From positions 62,001 through 126,000 of the forward strand of contig CALLMF010000044.1 in assembly GCA_938006335.1 (NCBI GenBank): 64,000 nucleotides of DNA, in the 5' to 3' direction. The stretch comes from an uncultured Granulosicoccaceae bacterium (GTDB lineage: Bacteria > Pseudomonadota > Gammaproteobacteria > Granulosicoccales > Granulosicoccaceae). The notes under the pieces are model-generated. The model made no database searches and was not told the origin of the DNA. It worked only from the letters and a program-made list of their open reading frames with translations. Positions 1-7,202 of this stretch are shown piece by piece. Within the stretch, counting starts at the first letter, position 1; every line of letters starts with the position of its first letter. A program made the position numbers and the translations under genes.

Positions 1-121
1 CGGGCCCATAGCCGATCAAGCGGCCGATCAGGTGCCAGCGGCCGCAAGGCGCCGACGCACGATAGTCAACTGCGTCGAGGCACTCGACGTTGACTCACCC
101 ACGGCAGCGAGCCCTTGCTGC

Positions 122-847
122 TCAAGCCTGGTCGAAAGGCGCATCCAGTAGCGCAATGACGTTGGGATCGAGCTGCAATGCAGCCCCCAAGGTCTGCAGG
201 TACTCGCGACCGGCAACATCGTCGGCATCGACGACCATGGCTGAGGCCACGTAGATCTCCGCTCCCGTTTCAGCAGACTCGGCGAGCGAGGCGATGCGTG
301 CCGCATCGACGGGCAGCGCCATCTCGGCCATCAGCAGCCGCGCGAAGTCCTGCTCCAGACCAAGGCCCTCCAGTCGCTCGTTGATCAGCGCCTGCTCGCG
401 CTCATCGACGTGCCCGTCAACCCGCGCTGCGGTGATCATGGCCCGTATGAGAGTCTCGGCTCGGAGGTCGGCCGCGTTACCGGCGAGCTCTCCGATGGGC
501 GTACCCGGATGCGCCGGCGAGCCGCCTGCCGCGGCGGTATCTCCGGAGGAACCGCCCGCCCCGGTCGATTGCGACTGCCAGTCGGTATACGCCTTCCAGG
601 CAAGCCCGCCGATCGCGGCAGCACCGCCGAGCTTGACCGCCTTCTTGGTGAACTTGCGCCCTTGCTTGCTACCCATCAACAGTGCCAGCGCACCCGCCGC
701 GGCCGCCCCTGTGCCCATGCCCTTCAGCATGGCGGATCGTTGCTCCGCGTGTTCGACACCCAGCTTGCGTTCCGCCAGATCCAGTCCATTGGACGTCGCC
801 TGCTGCGATCGTTCGAGCAAGGCGTCGAGAATCAGTTTGGGGTCCAT
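122..847 (-). CDS. DUF533 (YebE/TerB-like) inner-membrane-associated protein
   Basis: A 241-residue protein with the layout of the DUF533/YebE family. An N-terminal region (about 1-45) opens with MDPKLILDALL. A Gly/Ala-rich hydrophobic patch follows (about 46-85, containing GAAAAGALALLMGSK and a second AAAIGGLAW stretch), then a Gly/Ser/Ala linker. The C-terminal helical TerB-like domain (about 130-241) contains the acidic stretch ARVDGHVDERE, typical of the TerB fold. Function in the family is not established; links to tellurite resistance come only from the fold. It is transcribed towards the left edge and is separated by about 80 bases from the histidine kinase on the same strand. Confidence 0.85.
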   Translation of the reverse strand: MDPKLILDALLERSQQATSNGLDLAERKLGVEHAEQRSAMLKGMGTGAAAAGALALLMGSKQGRKFTKKAVKLGGAAAIGGLAWKAYTDWQSQSTGAGGSSGDTAAAGGSPAHPGTPIGELAGNAADLRAETLIRAMITAARVDGHVDEREQALINERLEGLGLEQDFARLLMAEMALPVDAARIASLAESAETGAEIYVASAMVVDADDVAGREYLQTLGAALQLDPNVIALLDAPFDQA

Positions 848-930
848 GACAGTTCAGGCATCGATCGGTTCGGTTGAACCAGGAATCTTTGGGCGATCCC
901 GGGCAGCTTCAACCGGGCACGAACACCGAG

Positions 931-2253
931 CTACATGGCACTGCGATGCTCGGGCAACCGGATCGACACCCGCAAACCGCCGAGGCGCACCGAGCGATCA
1001 AGCTCGAGCTCGCCGTTGTAGGTGGCAACGATGTCCTTGACGATCGCGAGTCCAAGCCCATGGCCCGCAACCGACTCATCCAATCTGACGCCGCGCTCAG
1101 TCAATCTCACCAGCTCTTCGTCAGAGACCCCGGGGCCGTCGTCTTCGATTTCCAGCAGTAGTCCGTCGGCATGGCGAGCGTTGACCATCACCGTTGACTC
1201 CGCCCATTTGACCGCGTTATCCAGCAGGTTCCCGATCAGCTCCAACATGTCTTGACGGTCGTGCAGTATCTCGACCCCGGCGCCCTCGGCCAGACGTATG
1301 TCCACTGACTTGCCCGTGTGGACCTGAGCGAGAAGCCCACCGAGCGTGTCCAGCTCAGCGGCTAGATCGAAGCGCCGACCGGCACTTGTGCGTCCGACAA
1401 GGCGCGCACGCCTGAGTTCGCCATCGATGAGCTGATGGATGCGAACGGCATTCTGCTTGACCACGGACGCCTCGTGGGAGTCATCAGCAGCGCGTATCAG
1501 CAGGTTCAAAGGCCCCTTCAGCGAATGTGCAAGATTGCCAAGTGCATTGCGAGATTGGCGGAGTCGGTGATCGAAGCGTTGCAGCAGCAGATTGAACTCC
1601 ACAACAAGCGGGCGGACTTCCTCGGGCACATCTTCGGGCAAGGCGAGGATCTCGCCGTGACCGAGGCGCTCGATGTCGGCTCGGATGGCATCGAGCCGCG
1701 AGGTCGTTCGACGCAAGATCAGGTGTTGAACAAACAGCAAGGCGACCACCAGAACCAGCCCAGCCGCCAACGCAAGCCATGACATCGACAAGAGACGCTC
1801 ATGGAACCGCGTTGCATCGCTGTAGACAGCGACGGTCACTTCCTGCCCGCGATCGCGGTAGCCGCCAGCCCAGTACAACAGGCGCGTGCCGGAGGTGAGC
1901 TGTTGCGTACCTTGCCGAGATGCCCCGGGAACCAACTGCAAGCGTGGTAACTCGATTCCATCTGCCGACAGTGATGACACCTGCCCGTGCTCATGATGGT
2001 GGACGACAAAGAGTTCGCCGGAGGCACTCTCGATGTATTCGGTCGGCAGTCGTTCCGAGGCTGTTGCGATGTCGTCACGGGACAGCTCGGCCAATGGCAG
2101 GTCGGCGCTTATCGAGCCCGACGTAAACACGGTATGCACGCGCCGGCCGGCGTCGGCAAGGCGCTCGAACACGACGGTCTCACCCATCTGCCGCCCGACC
2201 AGAAAACTTGCCCAACCGATCGTGCCGAGCACCAGCACCAGACTGGCAATCAA
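931..2253 (-). CDS. Sensor histidine kinase of a PhoPQ-like two-component system
   Basis: Membrane histidine kinase that should phosphorylate the response regulator encoded directly upstream. It has an N-terminal membrane helix (about 1-20), a periplasmic domain (about 21-155), a second helix (about 156-178), HAMP-like linker, an H-box (ALGNLAHSLKGPL, His 243), an N-box (GNLLDNAVKW), G1 (EDDGPG) and G2 (GHGLGLAI). About 440 residues, normal for the class. The TTG at 2253 is the first common start, but a CTG at 2286 overlapping the regulator's TGA is in frame and would give a more usual short cytoplasmic tail (LNSLARSLQAG), so the true start is uncertain. The stimulus cannot be read from the sequence. 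Confidence 0.88.
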   Translation of the reverse strand: MIASLVLVLGTIGWASFLVGRQMGETVVFERLADAGRRVHTVFTSGSISADLPLAELSRDDIATASERLPTEYIESASGELFVVHHHEHGQVSSLSADGIELPRLQLVPGASRQGTQQLTSGTRLLYWAGGYRDRGQEVTVAVYSDATRFHERLLSMSWLALAAGLVLVVALLFVQHLILRRTTSRLDAIRADIERLGHGEILALPEDVPEEVRPLVVEFNLLLQRFDHRLRQSRNALGNLAHSLKGPLNLLIRAADDSHEASVVKQNAVRIHQLIDGELRRARLVGRTSAGRRFDLAAELDTLGGLLAQVHTGKSVDIRLAEGAGVEILHDRQDMLELIGNLLDNAVKWAESTVMVNARHADGLLLEIEDDGPGVSDEELVRLTERGVRLDESVAGHGLGLAIVKDIVATYNGELELDRSVRLGGLRVSIRLPEHRSAM

Positions 2254-2282
2254 GCCGGCCTGCAGGCTGCGGGCGAGCGAGT

Positions 2283-2981
2283 TCAGGGGGCGCCCGAGCC
2301 GTTGTTGAACACATAGCCCTGGCCTCGCTTGGTGACGATGAGCGAGGCGCCAATCTTTTCGCGCAAGCGCCTCACATAGACTTCAATCAGATTGCTATCG
2401 CGATCCGAGTCCTGATCGTAGACATGATCGGAGAGCGTCGACTTGGAGAGAATTCGTCCGGCGTTGAGCATCATGTAGCGCAACAATCGAAATTCGGTGC
2501 CGGTCAGTTCGCGCCGGGAACCGTCGGGCAGTGTCACCTGCTGCAAGTCCTCATCAAGCTCGATGCCACCGACACTCAGCCGCGTTGCCGATTGTCCATG
2601 CCGACGGTGAATCAGTGCTCGAATGCGAGCGATCAGCTCCTCGACATGAAACGGCTTGCCGAGATAATCATCCGCACCTGTGCGAAAGCCGTCCACACGC
2701 TCGTACCACGCGTCTCGCGCAGTAAGCACGATGACCGGTACCGTATTGTTGCGCTTGCGCCATGCGGCGAGGACATCGAGACCTGGCTTACCCGGAAGTC
2801 CGAGGTCCAGAACGACCGCGTCGTAAGGTTCGGTATCGCCCAGATGCTCTGCATCGATGCCGTTGTCGCAGGTGTCGACGGCAAATCCGGCGCCTACCAG
2901 ATCCGACCGCACCGCGGCAGACAGCGCGTCATCATCCTCGACCAGCAACAGCCTCAACGGTGGTTTGTCCGTGGGTAGCAC
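2283..2981 (-). CDS. OmpR/PhoB-family response regulator
   Basis: Two-domain DNA-binding response regulator of 232 residues. The receiver domain (about 8-120) has the acidic pocket (VEDDD), phospho-acceptor Asp59 in VVLDLGLPG, and the conserved Lys in LGKPF. The C-terminal winged helix (about 135-228) carries LTGTEFRLLRYMM and the recognition-helix region SNLIEVYVRRLREK, ending in the wing TKRGQGYVF. It precedes and probably overlaps the kinase gene at 931-2253, so the two form one operon. Sequence style is closest to the PhoP/QseB group, but ligand and regulon are not inferable here. Confidence 0.93.
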   Translation of the reverse strand: MLPTDKPPLRLLLVEDDDALSAAVRSDLVGAGFAVDTCDNGIDAEHLGDTEPYDAVVLDLGLPGKPGLDVLAAWRKRNNTVPVIVLTARDAWYERVDGFRTGADDYLGKPFHVEELIARIRALIHRRHGQSATRLSVGGIELDEDLQQVTLPDGSRRELTGTEFRLLRYMMLNAGRILSKSTLSDHVYDQDSDRDSNLIEVYVRRLREKIGASLIVTKRGQGYVFNNGSGAP

Positions 2982-3130
2982 ACTCGTGCGAGTGTATCGC
3001 GGCTGCGCTCAGAGACCGCAATACGTGAAGGGATTGCCAATGGAACAACCCAGACGCCTTTGGTAGTGACCCTGTTGGCAGCATCCGGTAGGATCAGGTG
3101 CTTGACGGTCAGGATCACGTGCAACATCCC

Positions 3131-3547
3131 ATGGCGCGGAATCACAGATTCTTCTTCGACAACGATGGCATACCCCGAGCGCGGGGTCCGTCCTCGGAGC
3201 GATTGCTCATGACATTCCTGGAAACGGATGTTCAGGGTAGTGATCACGTGTGCCATGACCTGATGGACGACCTCACCGCCATCGAGGACGGCACTGACGA
3301 GTCGCGCGAATTCATAGGCAATGCGCACTCGGTAACGCTCAGCGCTGACGGCGTCGTGCTGCAGGCGCTACACGTCGCGCCGGACGCGTCTGCTGAGCCT
3401 ACAGCATCAGCCGCAACACCCACCGACGAGACTCAAACCTACACCGCTCCACTCAAGCATTTCCGGGAAATTCTCGAGGATTGGGAGGCGTTCATACTGG
3501 ATGACCAGCTGGATGCGCCCATGCTCGACGACGATATTCCCGTCTGA
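3131..3547 (+). CDS. Unrecognised acidic protein, possibly YacL (UPF0231)-like
   Basis: A 138-residue acidic protein beginning MARNHRFFFDNDG; an in-frame GTG at 3098 would extend it by 11 residues, but no good ribosome site supports either. The order of blocks (aromatic N-terminus with FFFDNDGIPRA, central FIGNAHSVTLSADGVVLQA, C-terminal FREILEDWEAFI) resembles the small YacL/UPF0231 family, but only weakly; I would not transfer the name. No membrane segment or signal peptide. It lies on the opposite strand to the two-component pair and about 85 bases before the DUF937 gene. Confidence 0.55.
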   Translation: MARNHRFFFDNDGIPRARGPSSERLLMTFLETDVQGSDHVCHDLMDDLTAIEDGTDESREFIGNAHSVTLSADGVVLQALHVAPDASAEPTASAATPTDETQTYTAPLKHFREILEDWEAFILDDQLDAPMLDDDIPV

Positions 3548-3632
3548 CGACACCGCAGCTCGGCCCCATCCAGGATCGCGCACCAGCGTATGCTGTGTCG
3601 ACGCGCGCACCACAAACGACACCCTACACATC

Positions 3633-4181
3633 ATGAGCTCTCTACTCGATCTGCTGCTGTCCGGCGAAAACAAGACAACCATGGACAAGTTGTCCACCGA
3701 ATTCGGCCTGGATGACCAGCAGACGCGATCAGCGGTGGAGGAGCTGATCCCGGCGTTGTCCCGGGGCTTGCAAAAGAATACCGCCAGCGAGCCAGGCATG
3801 AACGATCTGCTGGAGGCACTGCGCACGGGCGACCACAAACGCTACATGGAACAGCCCGACACACTCGGCGCCGAGAGCACCACCAGGGACGGCAACGATA
3901 TTCTCGGCCACATCTTCGGAAGCAAGGAAGTCAGCCGCGAGGTGGCCAAGCGCGCATCTACTTCCACCGGTCTGAGCAGCACCGTGCTCAAGAAAATGCT
4001 TCCGGTACTGGCCACGGTGGTCATGGGCAGCATCGGCAAATCGGTACTCGCGGGCGGCAGGTCCAACGCAAGCAGCCGTTCCGGTGCGGGTGGGATCATC
4101 GGCTCTTTGCTCGACAGTGACCGCGACGGCTCTGTGTGGGACGACGTGCTGGGTATGGCTGCGCGCAGCATGCTTCGCTAG
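3633..4181 (+). CDS. DUF937 (YidB-like) protein
   Basis: A 182-residue protein starting MSSLLDLLLSG. It has the DUF937 pattern: a helical segment predicting paired helices (KLSTEFGLDDQQTRSAVEEL), then DILGHIFGSKEVS, then TGLSSTVLKKMLPVLATVVMG, where the last part is a hydrophobic helix, and a Gly/Ser-rich tail with IGSLLDSDRDGSVWDDVLGM. Family function is unknown. The stop at 4181 lies 9 bases before the GTG of the ferredoxin gene, so it may be co-transcribed with the aldehyde oxidoreductase operon; nothing in the protein suggests a redox role. The start was chosen because homologues begin at this Met and upstream in-frame sequence is low in family features. Confidence 0.8.
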   Translation: MSSLLDLLLSGENKTTMDKLSTEFGLDDQQTRSAVEELIPALSRGLQKNTASEPGMNDLLEALRTGDHKRYMEQPDTLGAESTTRDGNDILGHIFGSKEVSREVAKRASTSTGLSSTVLKKMLPVLATVVMGSIGKSVLAGGRSNASSRSGAGGIIGSLLDSDRDGSVWDDVLGMAARSMLR

Positions 4182-4190
4182 ATCCTCCCG

Positions 4191-4607
4191 GTGAAGTCTC
4201 TCGTCATTGATCCGGATCTCTGTACCAGTTGCCTGCAGTGCGAAATGGCGTGCTCACAAGAGCACGAGGGCGTGATCGCACCGGCGTACTCACGAATCAA
4301 GGTGTTCGAGTTCGAGCATGGGCGGCGCAACGTGCCGTACACCTGTACCCAGTGCGAGGAAGCCTGGTGCCTGCATGCGTGCCCGACATCGGCCATCAGC
4401 ATCGACCACACGCTTGGCATCAAGGCGGTCGATGAGTCACTGTGCGTCGGATGCCGCGTCTGTACCATCGCGTGTCCCTACGGCACCATCAACATGAATT
4501 CGCGCTCTGGCAAGGCGGTCAAGTGCAACCTGTGCGGTGGTGACCCTGCCTGCAGCGAGGCCTGCCCGACAGGCGCAATTCGCTACGAGTCGTCTCGCGA
4601 CACATGA
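4191..4607 (+). CDS. Polyferredoxin subunit of an aldehyde oxidoreductase (AorA-like)
   Basis: Electron-transfer subunit of 138 residues with sixteen cysteines in four groups (11/14/17/21, 52/55/60/64, 85/88/91/95, 112/115/121/125), enough for four [4Fe-4S] clusters in the DMSO-reductase HybA/DmsB-like arrangement. No signal peptide, so it should work in the cytoplasm. It starts with GTG and its stop overlaps the next gene's ATG (ATGA), implying tight coupling with the AOR subunit. The closest known arrangement is AorA-AorB of the bacterial tungsten aldehyde oxidoreductase described from Aromatoleum aromaticum; the assignment to that role is by context and cluster count. Confidence 0.85.
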   Translation: MKSLVIDPDLCTSCLQCEMACSQEHEGVIAPAYSRIKVFEFEHGRRNVPYTCTQCEEAWCLHACPTSAISIDHTLGIKAVDESLCVGCRVCTIACPYGTINMNSRSGKAVKCNLCGGDPACSEACPTGAIRYESSRDT

Positions 4608-6454
4608 GCTGGCATGGGCGCGTACTGCGGGTGGATCTCACTGCCAGCCGCATCAGCACCGAAGCGCTGAAAACCGAGTGGGCGGAGCAATACCTGGGCG
4701 CACGTGGTCTTGCGACGCGTTATCTGTACGAGGAAGTTGATCCGCGTACCGATCCGATGGCGCCCGAGATGCCGTTGATCTTTGCCACAGGACCACTGAC
4801 CGGCACGCGCGCGTCAACCGGCGGCCGTTGGGCGGTGGTCACCAAGGGAGCCCTCACCAACGCCATTGCCTGCTCCAACTCCGGGGGCAAGTTCGGCGCT
4901 GAGCTCAAGTATGCAGGCTACGACCTCGTGATCATCACGGGACGCAGCGCAAGCCCCGTCTACTTGTCGATCGTGGACGACGATGTTCGCCTCGTCGATG
5001 CGTCTGGCTGGTGGGGCAAAACGGTGTGGGAGACCGAAGAGGGCATCAAGTCAGAGATTGGCGACTCGCAAACCCGGGTGGCATCGATCGGCGTGGCGGG
5101 AGAAGCCGGCGTGCGGTATGCGTGCATCGTCAACGATCTGCACCGCGCCGCAGGGCGCTCGGGTGTCGGCGCTGTCATGGGTGCAAAGCAGCTGAAGGCA
5201 ATTGCTGCGCGGGGCACACGCGGCGTGACGCTGCACCGCCCCGAAGCGTTCATGACCGCGGTCAAGGACACCCACCACAAACTCGAAATCAACGACGGCC
5301 GCAAGGAGCTGACCGAGTACGGCACCAACGCGATGATCGACAGCATGCACGCGTTTGGCGGGCTGCCGACTCACAATTTCCAGAAAATGAGCTTCGAAGG
5401 CAGCAAGAACATCAACCCGGCGGCGATGAGTGCCGTGACCGAGTCTGGCCATGTCAATCTCTTGACCAACAAGGCCTGCTTCGGTTGCACGATCGGTTGC
5501 GGGCGGATCGCACACGTCAACAAGGCGCATTTTTCGGTGCGTGATCGTCCGCAATATCAGCATGCATCGGGTGGCCTGGAATACGAAACGGCGTTTGCAC
5601 TCGGACCGGTGATTGGCGTCGACGATATCGACGCGCTGACCTTCGCTGGCTTCCTGATGAATGAACACGGAATGGACCCGATCAGCTTCGGGGTCACCCT
5701 TGCAGCAGCCATGGAGCTGTTCGAACGGGGCGTGATCAGCACTACCGAAACGGACGGAATGGAGTTGCGTTTTGGGAGCGCCGAGGCTCTCGTTGTACTG
5801 GCCGAGAAAACCGGCCGGCACGAAGGATTCGGTCAGATGCTTGGGCTCGGGGCCTTGCGCCTGTGCGAACACTACGGCCATCCTGAGCTCGCGATGGTGG
5901 TCAAAGGTCAGGAGTTCGCTGGATACGATGGTCGTGCGCTGCAAGGCATGGGGCTGGGCTACGCCACCAGCAACCGCGGTGCATGCCACCTGCGCCACGA
6001 CGTGTTCGCCGAAGACATGGAGGACCAGAGCGGCGAAGGCAAGGCTGCGCCCTGCAAGAACAGTCAGGACATGATCGCGATGGTGGACTCCACAGGCACC
6101 TGCCTGTTCACGCTGGGCGCGTGGGGCACCAGGGAATTCGGCGCTCTGCTGCGGGCAGACCTTGGCGACCATTGGACTGACGAGCGGCTGATCGATACCG
6201 GCGAGCGAATCTGGAATCTCGAACGCTTGTTCAACCTGGAGGCGGGCTTTACGGGCGCCGACGACACCCTGCCGCCACGATTGCTGGAAACACCTGCGCC
6301 GGGCGGCACGGCTGCCGGACGTGTGGCAGAGATCGGTCGGATGCTCCCCGAGTACTACGAGCTGCGGGGCTGGTCCGACGATGGCACGCCTACGGCGGCG
6401 ACACTTGACCGTCTGGCGATCACCCCTCGAGATGCGGGCAGAGACGTGGTCTGA
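4604..6454 (+). CDS. Tungsten-type aldehyde:ferredoxin oxidoreductase family catalytic subunit
   Basis: A 616-residue AOR-family enzyme, the usual length. It should oxidise aldehydes to acids with a W (or Mo) bis-pyranopterin cofactor and one [4Fe-4S] cluster. The cluster motif CxxCxxxC is at residues 292/295/299 (ACFGCTIGCG) and the distal ligand is near residue 500 (TGTCLFT), the same spacing as archaeal AOR. N-terminal pterin-binding features include SWHGRVLRVDL and ATGPLTGTRASTGGR. The ATG overlaps the ferredoxin stop, and a MoaD-like gene follows. No FAD/NADH subunit is encoded beside it. Metal and substrate cannot be decided from sequence alone. Confidence 0.92.
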   Translation: MSWHGRVLRVDLTASRISTEALKTEWAEQYLGARGLATRYLYEEVDPRTDPMAPEMPLIFATGPLTGTRASTGGRWAVVTKGALTNAIACSNSGGKFGAELKYAGYDLVIITGRSASPVYLSIVDDDVRLVDASGWWGKTVWETEEGIKSEIGDSQTRVASIGVAGEAGVRYACIVNDLHRAAGRSGVGAVMGAKQLKAIAARGTRGVTLHRPEAFMTAVKDTHHKLEINDGRKELTEYGTNAMIDSMHAFGGLPTHNFQKMSFEGSKNINPAAMSAVTESGHVNLLTNKACFGCTIGCGRIAHVNKAHFSVRDRPQYQHASGGLEYETAFALGPVIGVDDIDALTFAGFLMNEHGMDPISFGVTLAAAMELFERGVISTTETDGMELRFGSAEALVVLAEKTGRHEGFGQMLGLGALRLCEHYGHPELAMVVKGQEFAGYDGRALQGMGLGYATSNRGACHLRHDVFAEDMEDQSGEGKAAPCKNSQDMIAMVDSTGTCLFTLGAWGTREFGALLRADLGDHWTDERLIDTGERIWNLERLFNLEAGFTGADDTLPPRLLETPAPGGTAAGRVAEIGRMLPEYYELRGWSDDGTPTAATLDRLAITPRDAGRDVV

Positions 6455-6479
6455 GCATGTGCTCGCGCGCGCATCTCGC

Positions 6480-6743
6480 ATGTTGATCAGAATTACCGCC
6501 AGCGGACGTATCGCGCGTCACATCGCAGGTCTGCCGATCGTCTCGAATGGCGCTAACGGCGATTTCCAGCTGGCGTGCGAGCCCGGCACCACGCTCGCCG
6601 CTCTTGTGCGCATGCTGGGTCTGAGTGATCAGGCGCTCCTCTGTGTTGTCGGAGAACGCTCGATACCGACGAACGCACGCGAGAATCACCTGCTTGAAAG
6701 CGACGATCAAGTCGCATTGTTGCCGCCGATTCGCGCGGGTTGA
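6480..6743 (+). CDS. MoaD/ThiS-like small beta-grasp protein of the AOR operon
   Basis: An 87-residue protein (MLIRITASGRIAR) with beta-grasp features: a hydrophobic first strand, a central helix (TLAALVRMLGLS), a strand LLCVVGERSIP, and the family ending DDQVALLPPI. It would carry sulfur for pterin dithiolene formation, or a related transfer, for the neighbouring AOR enzyme. MoaD proteins normally end in Gly-Gly; this one ends Arg-Ala-Gly, so the penultimate Gly is missing. It starts 25 bases after the AOR stop; a GTG at 6459 is an alternative start. Small MoaD-like proteins are known companions of bacterial AOR genes. Confidence 0.75.
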   Translation: MLIRITASGRIARHIAGLPIVSNGANGDFQLACEPGTTLAALVRMLGLSDQALLCVVGERSIPTNARENHLLESDDQVALLPPIRAG

Positions 6744-6854
6744 CCGAAGCTCTGACCCGAGGGACTTCCGCAGAAGTTGGCAATTTGTAGGGGAGGCACC
6801 TATACCCATGCGCACAACACGCCAATAAAGCCACGACCTGCACTGGAGAAGACC

Positions 6855-7028
6855 TTGAACGACAACCTCCCCAACATCACCCGCACTCTGCACTCTCTGG
6901 TGAAGTCACTGCCTGCGATTCGGCAGCACGCCTCCAGCGATGCCATTGGCAGACACCTTGCGCTGATCAGGCATTTCCAGGGGCGGTATGATCGGCTGGC
7001 CGGACGCAAAACTCCAGGCCAAGGCTGA
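6855..7028 (+). CDS. Small hypothetical protein
   Basis: A possible 57-residue basic, helical protein starting at a TTG preceded by GGAGAAG, with the sequence start LNDNLPNITRTLHSL and an amphipathic centre. No family recognised. An in-frame ATG at 6777 exists but lacks a ribosome site. It may be real or a chance frame in the 460-base space between the MoaD-like gene and the next long gene; the rest of that space, including 7029-7202, shows nothing I can support. Confidence 0.3.
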   Translation: MNDNLPNITRTLHSLVKSLPAIRQHASSDAIGRHLALIRHFQGRYDRLAGRKTPGQG

Positions 7029-7202
7029 GTCGCGAAGTGGGAGGAATCCCACAAAACGTTACGCCCTGGGTCACGCTTTGATAAACACCTGACGCTATTG
7101 ACCCGGTCTATCGTCCGTTTTTGCGGACGCGGCCCCCGCTCGATCACAAGAACTCCCTAGAATCCGGACTCTCTCCTCAACGGAAGGCGGCTGGACGGGA
7201 AG

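Noticed and set aside
1-121. Possible gene at the left edge
   Set aside because: The readable frames are short and without family features; nothing could be supported there.
931-2253. Naming the two-component pair PhoPQ
   Set aside because: The family style fits, but the sensor domain does not show the acidic PhoQ patch clearly enough and no PhoP box was identified.
2208-2978. Long open frame opposite the two-component regulator
   Set aside because: It is antisense to a well-formed response regulator with normal motifs and shows no domain of its own.
3500-3632. N-terminal extension of the DUF937 gene to 3501
   Set aside because: The added residues do not resemble the family and overlap the end of the preceding gene; the Met at 3633 fits the family start.
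5051-6481. Long open frame opposite the AOR gene
   Set aside because: Antisense of a conserved enzyme in GC-rich DNA; no family features or ribosome site.
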